Assembly: GCF_007997015.1 (NCBI RefSeq)
Contig: NZ_VOSM01000012.1
Span: 36,544 to 100,543, forward strand
Direction: 5' to 3'
Length of the DNA: 64,000 nt
Source of the DNA: Lujinxingia vulgaris
GTDB lineage: Bacteria > Myxococcota_A > Bradymonadia > Bradymonadales > Bradymonadaceae
Shown one piece after another: positions 16,982-26,391 of this stretch (position 1 is the stretch's first letter; each line of letters starts with the position of its first letter). Made by a program: the position numbers and the translations under genes. The notes under the pieces were generated by a model, which made no database searches, was not told where the DNA came from, and saw nothing but the letters and a program-made list of their open reading frames with translations.

Positions 16982-19558
16982 TCAGGTGTGCTCACGCACC
17001 TTTCGTACCAGCTCGCGGATCTGCTCGAGGAGAAGTTCGCCGTCGTCGCCGCCTTTGGGCAAAATTTCGCGGGCGCCGCGGGAGAGCTCTTCGCGATCGG
17101 CGTCGGTGAGGGTTTTGGCGGTGATGACGACCACGGGGACGTCGCAGAGGGCATCGTCGCCGCGCACGCGGCGCAGGAACTCAAAGCCGTCCATCTTCGG
17201 CATCATCAGGTCGAGGAGGATCAGCGCCGGGGGCAGGTCGCTGGCGAGTGTTTCGAGACCTTCGAGGCCGTTTGTGGCCTCGTCGACCTGCCAGCCTTCT
17301 TTTTCGAGCACGCGGCGGATGAGCGAGCGGGTGGGCTCGTCGTCTTCGACGATGAGCACGCGCTCGCTCCGGGGCGCCTCGCTGTTGGGCTCGTCGCTGC
17401 GGTATTTTTGAAGGATCTCCAGCAGGGCGTCGCGATCGATGGGTTTCATCAGGTAGTGGTCGGCGCCTAGCGCGTAGCCGCGGGAGGTCTCCGAGACCAT
17501 GGTGACCATGATGACGGGGATCGCTGCGAGCTTCGGGTCGGATTTGAGGCGGGCCAGGGTGGACCAGCCGTCGAGCTGGGGCATCATCACATCCAGGGTG
17601 ATGGCGGCCGGTTGCAGCTCTGCGGCCAGGTGCAGGCCCTCGGTGCCGCTGGCGGCGCTGACCACCTCAAAACCCTCGCGCTCGAGCATGCGGCGCAGCA
17701 GATCGCGCACGGTGGGGTCGTCGTCGATCACCAGCACCACGTCGCCCGTGGCGAGGTCGACGCCGGCCTCGGCCAGCGCTTCGCCGGCCTCACCGGGCGT
17801 GGAGAGCGTGCGGGCGCGGGGGCGCTCGCCAGGGTCTTCAGCCTCGTCGCGGCGGATCTCGTTGGCGCGCAGATCGGCCGAGAGGCGTACGGTGAAGGTC
17901 GTGCCCTGATCTTTTTTGCTCTCCACCTCGATCGTGCCGCCCAGCAGGCTCGCGAAATGGCGGGTGATGGTCAGGCCGAGGCCCGTTCCGCCGAACTCGC
18001 GGGTGGTGGAGGTGTCGGCCTGGGTGAAGGCCTCAAAGATCTGCTTGAGCTCTTCGGGGCCCATGCCGATGCCGGTGTCGGTGACGCTGATGACGATCTG
18101 GTCGTTCTCGGGGTCGCGGCGGGCGTCGACCTTGACCTGGCCCTGGCGGGTGAATTTGCAGGCGTTGGACAGAAGGTTGAAGGCGATCTGGCGCACCTTC
18201 GTGGGGTCGGAGCGCATGTAGCGCAGATCGGGATCGAGGGTCATCGTCAGGGTGTTGAAGTTCTGCCGCGCCAGGGGGGCGACGGTGGCGGCGACGTCAT
18301 CCAGGAGCTCGCTGATATCAAAGAGCTCGATGTGGGTGGTCATCTTGCCGGCCTCAATCTTTGAGAGATCGAGGATGTCGTTGATGAGCGCGAGCAGGTG
18401 CTTTCCGGCCGAGCGGATGCGTTTGAGGTCGGGTCGGAAGGGGTCGACGGCGTCGGCGGCCGGGCCGCCCTCGTCGGCGATGGCGTCGATCTCCTCAAGA
18501 ATGATCTCGGAGTAGCCGATGACGGCGTTGAGCGGGGTGCGCAGCTCGTGGCTCATGTTGGCCAGAAAGGCGCTCTTGGCGCGGTTGGCCTCCAGGGCTT
18601 CGTCGCGGGCGAGCTCCAGGGCCTGGCGGGAGGCGTGGCGCTCGGTGACGTCGCGCAGGATCAGGACGTAGCGTGCGCGTGAGCTCTCACCCAGCACGCC
18701 CAGCGCGACCTCGATCGGGAAGAGCTCCCCACCACGGCGACCCTCCAACTCCGTGGCCTCCCGCAACTCGCCAGATTTCGCCGACTCGATGAGGCGAGTG
18801 GCGGTGAGGGCGGGGACCAGGTCCTGGATGGGGGTGGAGGGGAGCGAGCGCAGGTCAACGCCGAAGATGCGGGCGCTGGCGGGGTTTCCGGCCTCGATCT
18901 CGCCATTGGCGTTGATGGCCAGGATGGGGTCGGGGGCGGTCTCGACCACCGCGCGGGTCTCGGCCTCGCGCTCTTTGACGTTGGCGATCAGCCAGTCCTG
19001 GAGGCGATCTTTGAAGACGAACATCGCGAACACCACGCTTCCCAGGCCGACCATCTCGATGAGGCGGCGGGCCTCGTCGTTTTCGCCGCCGATGATGCGG
19101 CCGAAGGGAAAGCCGCCGATGTCGGCGGCGAAGACCGCCACCCAGGTGATGAGCGTGAGCGCCATCCAGCCCATCGCCGTGCGCGCGCCGAAGAAGAGGA
19201 GGGCGAACATCGGGACGAGCGCCATCCAGCTGAGCGCGGCGGCCTTGATGCCCCCCGAGACAAAGACCAGGCCTAAGATCAGCGCGTAGAAGGGGATGAG
19301 GATGAGGTTTCCGGCCACGCTCATGTTGCGTGTGGCGCGCAGCGCGAAGGGGGCCAGGGCCACGCAGAGGGTGGCGGCGACCACCGCCAGCGCGATGGGA
19401 AGAGAGCGCAGCGTGGCGTAGGAGAAGATCGTGGTGATCGGCCCCCAGATCACCATGAAGATCACCGTCTTGATGGCGAGCTCGGCGCGTTTTTTCTCAA
19501 TGTCCTGCCCGCCGCCGAAGTCGGCGGGGATGAAATAGTCGACTGCTCTCTGAAACAT
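16982..19558 (-). CDS. hybrid sensor histidine kinase HK-REC-REC (copy 1)
   Basis: About 858 residues. Five or six N-terminal membrane helices (about 28-185), a PAS domain (about 200-310), HisKA with phospho-His337 in [12 protein letters not shown], HATPase with N box (NLLSNACKF, 461-469), DTGIGMG and GGTGLGL loops, and two receiver domains with Asp656 (TLDVMMP) and Asp783 (LLDLMMP). A membrane-anchored hybrid kinase; the sensed signal is unknown. I start at the ATG at 19558 because [12 protein letters not shown] aligns with the start of the tandem paralogue; an in-frame TTG at 19594 is less likely. No DNA-binding output. Confidence 0.93.
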   Translation of the reverse strand: MFQRAVDYFIPADFGGGQDIEKKRAELAIKTVIFMVIWGPITTIFSYATLRSLPIALAVVAATLCVALAPFALRATRNMSVAGNLILIPFYALILGLVFVSGGIKAAALSWMALVPMFALLFFGARTAMGWMALTLITWVAVFAADIGGFPFGRIIGGENDEARRLIEMVGLGSVVFAMFVFKDRLQDWLIANVKEREAETRAVVETAPDPILAINANGEIEAGNPASARIFGVDLRSLPSTPIQDLVPALTATRLIESAKSGELREATELEGRRGGELFPIEVALGVLGESSRARYVLILRDVTERHASRQALELARDEALEANRAKSAFLANMSHELRTPLNAVIGYSEIILEEIDAIADEGGPAADAVDPFRPDLKRIRSAGKHLLALINDILDLSKIEAGKMTTHIELFDISELLDDVAATVAPLARQNFNTLTMTLDPDLRYMRSDPTKVRQIAFNLLSNACKFTRQGQVKVDARRDPENDQIVISVTDTGIGMGPEELKQIFEAFTQADTSTTREFGGTGLGLTITRHFASLLGGTIEVESKKDQGTTFTVRLSADLRANEIRRDEAEDPGERPRARTLSTPGEAGEALAEAGVDLATGDVVLVIDDDPTVRDLLRRMLEREGFEVVSAASGTEGLHLAAELQPAAITLDVMMPQLDGWSTLARLKSDPKLAAIPVIMVTMVSETSRGYALGADHYLMKPIDRDALLEILQKYRSDEPNSEAPRSERVLIVEDDEPTRSLIRRVLEKEGWQVDEATNGLEGLETLASDLPPALILLDLMMPKMDGFEFLRRVRGDDALCDVPVVVITAKTLTDADREELSRGAREILPKGGDDGELLLEQIRELVRKVREHT

Positions 19559-19629
19559 AGTGCAAGCCCTGGGTCGAGCACCGCCTTCAGGCAAACGCTC
19601 GTGGCGATGGAAAAAGCTCGGTCGGACCT

Positions 19630-22194
19630 TTAGAGCGTGTCGACGACCGGGCGCGGGGTGTGGCGACGCACCATCTGGCGGAGCTCGTCGAGGAGGCGAT
19701 CGCGGTCGTTTCCGCCCTTCTCGATGATGGCGTTAACGCCCTGGCGAAGTCGGGTGCGGTCCTCTTCGGTGAGCTCTTTGGCGGTGACGACCACCACCGG
19801 GATATGACGATGGGCCTCATCCTGTCGCAGCTTATGGAGAAACTCAAAGCCGTCCATTTTTGGCATCATCAGGTCGAGGAGGATGAGCCGGGGGCTGTGA
19901 TCTTCGAGGCGCTCGAGGCCCTCCAGGCCGTTTGTGGCCTCGATCACCTGCCAGCCCTCGTTGTGAAGCACGCGGCGCATCAGCGCGCGGGTGGGCTCGT
20001 CGTCTTCGACAATAAGGATGGGGTGCTCGTCGGGAAGGTCGGCGTCGCGGTAGGCGTGCAGGATCTCCAGCAGGGCGTCGCGCTCCACGGGCTTCATCAG
20101 GTAGTGGTCGGCGCCCAGCGCGTAGCCGCGGGCGGCCTCGGAGACCATCGTGATCATGATGACCGGGATCTGGCTGAGCTCCGGGTGGGCCTTGAGCCGG
20201 GAGAGGGCGGTCCAGCCGTCCATCTGGGGCATCATCACATCCAGGGTAATGGCGTCGGGGCGAAGCTGCTCGGCGAGCAGCAGGGCCTCGGTGCCGCTGG
20301 CGGCGGTGACGACCTCGTAGCCATCGCGCTCCAGGATGCGGCGGAAGAGGTCGCGTACCGTCGGGTCGTCGTCGACGACCAGCACCAGGCCCGATTCGCC
20401 GATGGCCGGGAGGTTGGAGAGGGTGTGGCCGCTGCCGGTGAAGGTGGCTTGGGCGACCGGAGAGGAGTCGACAAGGGTCGAGTAGGGGGTCTCAGCCTCG
20501 TCGTCACTGCCCAGATCCATGGCCAGGCGCACGGTGAAGGTCGTGCCCTGACCGACCTGGCTCTCCACCTCGATGGTGCCGCCCAGCAGGCTCGCAAAGT
20601 GGCGGGTGATGGTCAGACCGAGGCCCGTGCCGCCGAACTCGCGGGTGGTGGAGGCGTCGGCCTGGGTGAAGGCCTCAAAGATGCTGGCGAGCTGCTCGGG
20701 GCTCATGCCCATGCCGGTGTCGCGCACGGCCATGACGATGTGCTGGTTCTCCTCGTCGGGGCGCACGTCCACGGTGACCTGGCCGGAGTGGGTGAATTTG
20801 CAGGCGTTGGACAGGAGGTTAAACGCGATCTGGCGCACCTTGGTGGGGTCGGTGCGCACGAAACGGATCGCGTCTTCATCCATATCGAGGGTGACCTGGT
20901 TGCCGTTTTTCTGGGCCAGGGGAAGCACCGTGGCGGTCACATCGCGCAGGAGGGCGGCCAGATCGAAGAGCTCGATATGGGTGGTCATCTTGCCGGCCTC
21001 GATCTTTGAGAGATCGAGGATGTCGTTGATGACCGCCAGCAGGTGTTTGCCGGCGCCGCGGATGTGGTTGAGGTCGGGCACAAAGGGCTCAACGACCTCG
21101 CGCACCGCCGGGTTCTCGTCGCCGGTGAGCTCGATCTCCTCAAGAATCATCTCGGAGTAGCCGATGACGGCGTTGAGCGGGGTGCGAAGCTCGTGGCTCA
21201 TATTGGCCAGAAACGCGCTCTTGGCGCGGCTGGCGTCCAGGGCCTCGTCGCGGGCTTGCTGAAGGGCCTGCTGGGCGGCCTTGCGATCGGTGATATCGCG
21301 CAGCACGAGCACGTGGTGCAGCGCACCCTCTTCTTCAAAACTTCCCAACGCGAGCTCCAGGGGAAACTCCTGGCCCCGGCGCAGGGCGGTGTGCTCGTGG
21401 TTGACGTTGTCGTCGTCAGCGCGGTGGCGCGCCAGGCTCTTCGCGTCCAGCGAGGGGATGAGCGCGGCGACGGGCTCCCCCTGCAACGCGGCCTCCGAGG
21501 TGCCAAAGATGCGGGCGGCCGCGGCGTTGGCGTCGAGCACCCGACCGCGGGCATCCAGCGTCAAGATGGCGTCGGGCGCCGTCTCCACCACCGCGCGGGT
21601 GCGGGCCTGCTGGCGGTTGAGCGCGCTCACCAGCCAGTCCTGGAGGCGATCTTTGAACATAAAAATGCCAAAGACCATCGAGCCCACTCCAATAAGCTCC
21701 AGCGCGCGGTTGCCCAGCGGGCTGCCGCCGGCGATCGAGGGCCCAAAGCCCGGCCCGAAGCTTTCGTAGGAGATAAAGGCCGTCCAGATCAGCATGACCA
21801 CGCCCATCCAGACATAGGCGTGGCGTTTGGTCTGCAGCACCAGCGAGAGCAAGGGCACGATGATAAGCCAGGTCAGCGCGGTGGCCATCGGGCCGCCGGT
21901 GAACGTGGCCACCGCCAGAATCAGCAGCATGCAGGGCAGAAGCACAAAATAGCCCGTCAACGCCAGCCGGCCGGTGCGCTTGAGCACCCAGGCCCCCGAA
22001 AAGGTCATCGAGGAGCCCCCCACAATCAGCGCCAGCATCGTCAGGTTGTCCATGACGGTGTAGGCAAAGATCGCGGTAAGGACCCCCCAGAAGGCCATAA
22101 AGAGGATGATGGAGATCGCCGCCTCGGCGAGTCGGCGCTCGACGCCGTCTTCGAGGAGGCGGGCGGGGATGAAGTAGTGGATGAGTTTTTTCAT
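19630..22194 (-). CDS. hybrid sensor histidine kinase HK-REC-REC (copy 2)
   Basis: About 854 residues with the same order as its downstream neighbour: N-terminal membrane domain, PAS (VVETAPDAILTLDARGRV), HisKA ([19 protein letters not shown]), HATPase ([20 protein letters not shown]), and two receivers with phospho-Asp in [12 protein letters not shown] and [12 protein letters not shown]. The two proteins align along their whole length, so they arose by tandem duplication; the kinase core is much more alike than the membrane domain, suggesting different inputs. Start chosen at ATG 22194 by alignment. 71 bp separate the two genes. Confidence 0.93.
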   Translation of the reverse strand: MKKLIHYFIPARLLEDGVERRLAEAAISIILFMAFWGVLTAIFAYTVMDNLTMLALIVGGSSMTFSGAWVLKRTGRLALTGYFVLLPCMLLILAVATFTGGPMATALTWLIIVPLLSLVLQTKRHAYVWMGVVMLIWTAFISYESFGPGFGPSIAGGSPLGNRALELIGVGSMVFGIFMFKDRLQDWLVSALNRQQARTRAVVETAPDAILTLDARGRVLDANAAAARIFGTSEAALQGEPVAALIPSLDAKSLARHRADDDNVNHEHTALRRGQEFPLELALGSFEEEGALHHVLVLRDITDRKAAQQALQQARDEALDASRAKSAFLANMSHELRTPLNAVIGYSEMILEEIELTGDENPAVREVVEPFVPDLNHIRGAGKHLLAVINDILDLSKIEAGKMTTHIELFDLAALLRDVTATVLPLAQKNGNQVTLDMDEDAIRFVRTDPTKVRQIAFNLLSNACKFTHSGQVTVDVRPDEENQHIVMAVRDTGMGMSPEQLASIFEAFTQADASTTREFGGTGLGLTITRHFASLLGGTIEVESQVGQGTTFTVRLAMDLGSDDEAETPYSTLVDSSPVAQATFTGSGHTLSNLPAIGESGLVLVVDDDPTVRDLFRRILERDGYEVVTAASGTEALLLAEQLRPDAITLDVMMPQMDGWTALSRLKAHPELSQIPVIMITMVSEAARGYALGADHYLMKPVERDALLEILHAYRDADLPDEHPILIVEDDEPTRALMRRVLHNEGWQVIEATNGLEGLERLEDHSPRLILLDLMMPKMDGFEFLHKLRQDEAHRHIPVVVVTAKELTEEDRTRLRQGVNAIIEKGGNDRDRLLDELRQMVRRHTPRPVVDTL

Positions 22195-22263
22195 AAGTTT
22201 TTCGTTTAGGGATCCGCCCCAGGTTGTGTGTGCCGAGCGCATCAGGAGGAGGTCGGGGTGCGC

Positions 22264-22440
22264 GTGTGGTTATGTGGTTGTGTGGTTAGGTGGTTGTGGG
22301 GCCTGGGGGGTGTGCGGGGTGGGTCGATTCGTGAGGGCGTTTGGGGGGGCGCGTGTGGTTAGGTGGTTGGGTGGTTGGGTGGTTGTGGGGCGCCGGGGTA
22401 TGCGGAGTGGGTCGATTCGTGAGGGCCCTTGGGGGTGCGC
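22264..22440 (+). repeat. G-rich intergenic repeat, array 2 (2 x 88-89 bp)
   Basis: Two tandem copies, 22264-22352 and 22353-22440, each with GGTGGTT runs, a GTGGGTCGATTCGTGAGGGC core, and G tracts. Related units at 15949-16140. Confidence 0.8.
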
Positions 22441-22588
22441 GGGTTGTGGCGCGTGTTGGGAGCGCTGGAACGATAGTACGTCGGTTATCGCCGCCGGGGA
22501 GGGGGACGTCAAAAAAAGTAACGTGTTTTCGGGGAGATGGCAGTACCTGAAGGGGGGTATGTATTGGCCTGAACAGGTGGGGCGCCTG

Positions 22589-22693
22589 CCGAGTGCATCC
22601 AGGACGACGCTGGCTGCGTCGCTGCGGACTCGCGGTGGCGCTGCCACAGCTTCGTCCTGGCTCCTTGCCAATCGCCGCCCTGGATGCACTCGG
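22589..22693. repeat. 105-bp compound palindrome (MITE/REP-like or structured RNA)
   Basis: Perfect 15-bp terminal inverted repeats (22589-22603 and 22679-22693), a second 9-bp inverted pair inside (22599-22607 and 22652-22660) and a central hairpin GTGGC-GCT-GCCAC (22635-22647). Confidence 0.7.
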
Positions 22694-22704
22694 GTTGGGG
22701 GGGA

Positions 22705-22820
22705 CGAGATCGAGTACGAGCACGCGAACCAGTACGAGTACGAGCACGAGCACGCGGACCAGTACGAGTACGAGCACGCGGACCAGTACGAGTACGAGTA
22801 CCCGTACGAGCACCCGTCCT
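22705..22820. repeat. hexamer-based repeat (GAGTAC/GAGCAC)
   Basis: Imperfect repetition of GAGTAC and GAGCAC hexamers, with a 24-bp higher unit containing CAGTACGAGTACGAGCAC occurring about three times. Low complexity, no gene. Confidence 0.75.
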
Positions 22821-22863
22821 CGATCGGGTGGTAAGGCTCCCGGCCCCGGCGCCTGCTGTCGGC

Positions 22864-22992
22864 GGGCGCCCAAAACGTCGTCAGCGGAAGAAACGAGCGT
22901 GCTCGTGGACACCTAACATGTCGAAAGCGGATGAATGGAGCGTGCTCGTGGGCGCCTAAAACGTCGCCAGCGAAAGAATGGAGCGTGCTCGG
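22864..22992. repeat. 43-bp tandem repeat, three copies
   Basis: Copies at 22864-22906, 22907-22949 and 22950-22992, each exactly 43 bp and ending GAGCGTGCTCG(T/G), with 70-85% identity between copies. Confidence 0.85.
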
Positions 22993-23172
22993 GGGCATTG
23001 TTCATCGAGAGGGGGCACGAAGGTAGCGTGTATCTCAGCGTGTTCTGGCGGAATGGGGCGCCGGGAGAATCGCCATTGAGCGCTTCATCTGACCAAAATA
23101 CGTGAACCCACCGTGTGCGTGGACGGAAGGGAACGCGCTTTGACCCCCTAACGTGGTATGCGTTGACGGCGT

Positions 23173-23247
23173 TCAGTCGGCCAACGCCGCGTCCACGAGC
23201 GCCAGGTAGCGTTGCAGGATGGCGGGGCGGTCGAACTCGGCGGCGAC
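23173..23247 (-). pseudogene. glycosyltransferase C-terminal remnant
   Basis: Translating the minus strand from 23247 to a TGA at 23175-23173 gives VAAEFDRPAILQRYLALVDA followed by ALAD, which aligns with the last residues of the intact glycosyltransferase at 25246-26391 (AAEFDRPAILERYLSIFNDA). The upstream part is missing: it begins directly after the stop of the asnB-like gene, in the same frame. A relic of a duplicated or replaced glycosyltransferase gene. Confidence 0.8.
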
Positions 23248-23256
23248 TGAGATGGA

Positions 23257-25203
23257 TCAGCGCTCGGAGTGGGTGTCGGCCAGCCAGCTCTGAAACATCA
23301 GGGCGGGCCAGAGCCGGGCGGACTCGTCGCGGAGGCCGGCGCGGTGGTCACGCCAGCGTTGGGCGAGGGTTTGGGGGGCGAAGAAGCCCTGGCGTCGGAG
23401 GCGATCTTCGCTCAGAAGGTCGTCGGCCCAGGCGCGCAGGCCGGTGCGCAGCCATTCGTGCAGGGGGATGGCAAAGCCCTGTTTGGGGCGTTCGAAGAGC
23501 TCGCGAGGGACGTGTCGGGAGAGGACCTCGCGCAGCAGGGCTTTGCCGGGGCCTCCCCCTGAGCCGCTGCTGAGGTTCAGGGGGAGGGTGGCGGCGAACG
23601 CGATGACGCGGTGGTCGAGCAGGGGGATGCGCGTCTCCAGGCTGTGGGCCATCGCGGCGCGGTCGACTTTGGTGAGGATGTCGTCGGGGAGGTAGCAGAG
23701 GGTGTCGTCGAGCATGGCCCGGCGACGGGGCTTCATGCGGGCGTGCTCGGGCCAGGGGGCGCGGGGGTGGGGGTGGGCTCCCAGGGTGGGGTTGAGGGCG
23801 TCGGGCCACAGATCCATCAGACGGCGGTAGGCTTCAGCCTCGGTGCCGCTCTGCGCGATCCACTCGCCGAGTTTGACGATGCGTTCGCCGGGGCGACGGG
23901 CACCGAGTTTGGGGCTGACGCGGCGCAGGAGGATGTCGATCGGGGCGCCCGGGAGGCTCTGGAGCAGGCGGCCGGTGGCGTTGAAGAGGGGCGATGGGGT
24001 GGCGCGGCGCGTGTTGGCGAAGGTCTCGAAGAGGGCGTAGCGGTGGTAGCCGCCAAAAAGCTCGTCGCCGCCGTCGCCGGAGAGGCTGACGGTGACGTGG
24101 CGCCGTGCCAGCTCGGAGACGATGACGGTCGGGATCTGCGAGGAGTCGGCAAAGGGCTCGTCGTAGATGCGCGGCAGATCGGCGATGACGTCGAGGGCCT
24201 GGGCGTCGTCGAGGTAGAGCTCGGTATGCTGGCAGCCCAGATGTTCGGCGACCTTTTTTGCATACTCGGCCTCGTTATGGCTGCGTTGGGAGAAGCCGAT
24301 GGAGAAGGTGCGCACAGGCTGGGTGCTGATCGTCTGCATCAGCGCCACGATGGTGGAGGAGTCGATGCCTCCCGAGAGAAAGGCGCCTACCGGGACGTCA
24401 GAGACCATGCAGGCGGCCACGGCGTCTTTGATGTGCGCCTCCAGCAGATCGGCGGCCTCGGAGGCGCTTCCCTGGAAGGGGGAGCGCTGCCCCTCTTCGA
24501 AGACGTCGATGGCGGACCAGTAGGGCTGCGGATCGCCTGCCTCCAGGGTGCGGCCGTCGACCTTTAGAAAGCAGCCCGGCGGCAGCTTGAAGGTGTTTTC
24601 GTAGATGGCGTGGGGGGCGGGCACGTTGCGGACGCGCATCAGAGAGGCCAGCGACTGGCGGTCGATGGTGGCCTTGAATTCCGGGGCGGCGCGTAGCGCC
24701 TTGAGTTCGGAGCCGAAGAGAAAGCTCTGGCCGTGGCGCCCATAGTAGAGGGGCTTCTGGCCGACGCGGTCGCGGGCCAGCCAGAGGGCGCGCTCCTGGC
24801 GGTCCCACAACGCAAAGGCGAACATGCCGTTGATGCGTTGCAGGGCATCTTTGACCCCGTAGCGGGCCAGGAGCGCGACGAGCACCTCGGTGTCGGAGTC
24901 GCTCTTGAAGTTGTCTCCCCGGGCTTCGAGCTCGGCGCGCAGCTCGGCAAAGTTGTAGATTTCGCCGTTGTAGGTGAGCACGTAGCGGCCGCAGGCGGAG
25001 TGCATGGGCTGGCGGCCGCCTTCGCTCAAATCGAGGATCGCCAGGCGGCGATGACCCAGAGCGAGGTTGGCGCGCTCTTCGCACCAGAGGTCGCCGCTGT
25101 CAGGTCCGCGGTGGCGCAGCGTGGCGCTCATCGCCTCGATGCGCGAGCGAAGATCTTCGGAGGGCAGCGGTTTTAAAGAGAGGTAGCCTGCAATGCCGCA
25201 CAT
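23257..25203 (-). CDS. asnB: asparagine synthetase-like glutamine amidotransferase (copy 1)
   Basis: 648 residues. N-terminal class II glutaminase domain with catalytic Cys2 (MCGIAGY), RHRGPDS and LGHRRLAILDLSEGG; C-terminal AsnB domain with the ATP-pyrophosphatase loop FLSGGIDSSTIVAL and SLSGDGGDELFGGYHRY. In polysaccharide clusters such enzymes often amidate a sugar carboxylate (WbpS-like) rather than make asparagine; here the context of glycosyltransferases suggests this, by inference. It follows the GT4 gene with a 42-bp gap. A paralogue lies at 37938-39914. Confidence 0.9.
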   Translation of the reverse strand: MCGIAGYLSLKPLPSEDLRSRIEAMSATLRHRGPDSGDLWCEERANLALGHRRLAILDLSEGGRQPMHSACGRYVLTYNGEIYNFAELRAELEARGDNFKSDSDTEVLVALLARYGVKDALQRINGMFAFALWDRQERALWLARDRVGQKPLYYGRHGQSFLFGSELKALRAAPEFKATIDRQSLASLMRVRNVPAPHAIYENTFKLPPGCFLKVDGRTLEAGDPQPYWSAIDVFEEGQRSPFQGSASEAADLLEAHIKDAVAACMVSDVPVGAFLSGGIDSSTIVALMQTISTQPVRTFSIGFSQRSHNEAEYAKKVAEHLGCQHTELYLDDAQALDVIADLPRIYDEPFADSSQIPTVIVSELARRHVTVSLSGDGGDELFGGYHRYALFETFANTRRATPSPLFNATGRLLQSLPGAPIDILLRRVSPKLGARRPGERIVKLGEWIAQSGTEAEAYRRLMDLWPDALNPTLGAHPHPRAPWPEHARMKPRRRAMLDDTLCYLPDDILTKVDRAAMAHSLETRIPLLDHRVIAFAATLPLNLSSGSGGGPGKALLREVLSRHVPRELFERPKQGFAIPLHEWLRTGLRAWADDLLSEDRLRRQGFFAPQTLAQRWRDHRAGLRDESARLWPALMFQSWLADTHSER

Positions 25204-25245
25204 AAAGAACCAGAAGTTGGAGAGATGTCATCGCAAGAGCGGGGC

Positions 25246-26391
25246 TTAACGGGTCAGTGCATCGTTAAAGATCGAGAGGTAGCGCTCCAAGATCGCGGGG
25301 CGGTCGAACTCGGCGGCGCGACGGCGCAGGCGCTCGGGATCTCTGGGAGCGTCGAGCGTTCGCTCGATCGCGTGCGCCAGGGCGGTGGCGTCACCAACGG
25401 GGGTGAGTTCGCCGTGGAGGCCGCTGGCCAGGAGCTCGGCGGGGCCGTGGGGGCAGTCGGTGGAGAGCACCGGGGTGCCCACGGCCATGGCTTCGATAAG
25501 CACATTGCCTAAGCCTTCCCAGGCCGAGGAGAGCACAAAGGCGTCGGCTGCGGCCATGAAGGGGAAGGGGTTGGGGGTAAAGCCCATCAAGGCGACGCGA
25601 TCTTGGAGGTCGAGTTCGTCGATGAGGGCTTCGAGGGCGGCCTGGTCAGGACCCTGGCCGAAGATCATAAGACGCGTGGGTCGGGTTTGATTGAGTTTGT
25701 GCAGGGCGCGGATCAGCGTGGGGTGGTCTTTTTGCTTTGCGAGCCGGCCGGCGGTCATCAAGAGCGGGATGGCGTCATCGAGCCAGGGGTGCTCGACGGG
25801 TTCTTCGGCCAGGGTCTGGATATGGTCGATCTCAACGGGGTTGTAGATCACCTCGACCATGGCGTCGGGGAGCTCGAGGAGGTGCACAAGATCGTCGGCG
25901 GAGCCGCGGCTGACGACGACGATCTTAAAGGCGCGGGGGTAGAGGCGGCGCATCAGGCCGAGATCGACGAGGTTGGTCAGGCGGCCGCGGGCGGTGCCGC
26001 TGGCGAGCGCCATCTCCTGGGTGGTGGTATTGTCGACGATGAGGATGCGGGCGGCGCGGGATCTGGCGAGCTCGGCAGCCGCGAGCATCAAAAGGTTGGA
26101 GCGGTAGGGCCGGCTGACGATGATGTCGGGTTTGAGGCGGCGAATCTGACGCGCCAGATGCGGGATCACCTTGAGCACGCGGCGCACGTCGAGGATGTGC
26201 AGGGAGACCTCGGGGGGCAGCTCGTCGGCGTAGTCACTCTCGGCGATGGAGACGACCAGATCGACGTGGGCGCCAGCCTCCACGAGGCCGCGGGCCAGAT
26301 TGATCATCGAGCGCTCCGCGCCGCCGCCGCGCAGCGAGGGGATGTAGAGGAGGACGCGGGATTCGGCGATCGTTTTGGGCCTCTGACTCAT
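25246..26391 (-). CDS. family 4 glycosyltransferase
   Basis: 381 residues, GT-B fold. N-terminal acceptor domain begins LYIPSLRGGGAERSMINLA; C-terminal donor domain has LMTAGRLAKQKDHPTLI and the EX7E motif in WEGLGNVLIEAMAVGTP. Retaining glycosyl transfer from a nucleotide sugar onto a glycan at the inner face of the membrane. Its start overlaps the stop of the kinase-FkbM gene by 4 bp (ATGA), so it is translated from the same operon. Confidence 0.92.
   Translation of the reverse strand: MSQRPKTIAESRVLLYIPSLRGGGAERSMINLARGLVEAGAHVDLVVSIAESDYADELPPEVSLHILDVRRVLKVIPHLARQIRRLKPDIIVSRPYRSNLLMLAAAELARSRAARILIVDNTTTQEMALASGTARGRLTNLVDLGLMRRLYPRAFKIVVVSRGSADDLVHLLELPDAMVEVIYNPVEIDHIQTLAEEPVEHPWLDDAIPLLMTAGRLAKQKDHPTLIRALHKLNQTRPTRLMIFGQGPDQAALEALIDELDLQDRVALMGFTPNPFPFMAAADAFVLSSAWEGLGNVLIEAMAVGTPVLSTDCPHGPAELLASGLHGELTPVGDATALAHAIERTLDAPRDPERLRRRAAEFDRPAILERYLSIFNDALTR

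Larger units (their letters stand above)
22195..23173. other. 1-kb repeat-rich intergenic region
   Basis: No supported gene. From left to right: a two-copy G-rich 88-bp repeat, a compound palindrome of 105 bp, an imperfect hexamer-based repeat, a three-copy 43-bp tandem repeat, then about 180 bp of plain sequence before a glycosyltransferase remnant. Frames that appear open here translate low-complexity repeat peptides and are not genes. Confidence 0.75.

Noticed and set aside
16873..17184. Longer N-terminus of the LamG-like lipoprotein
   Set aside because: It overlaps the histidine kinase gene and hides the clear signal peptide beginning at 16872.
22270..22998. Overlapping genes in the 22.2-23.0 kb gap
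   Set aside because: Frames on both strands give Tyr/Ser or Thr/Arg repeat peptides from the hexamer array, with no RBS and no domain.
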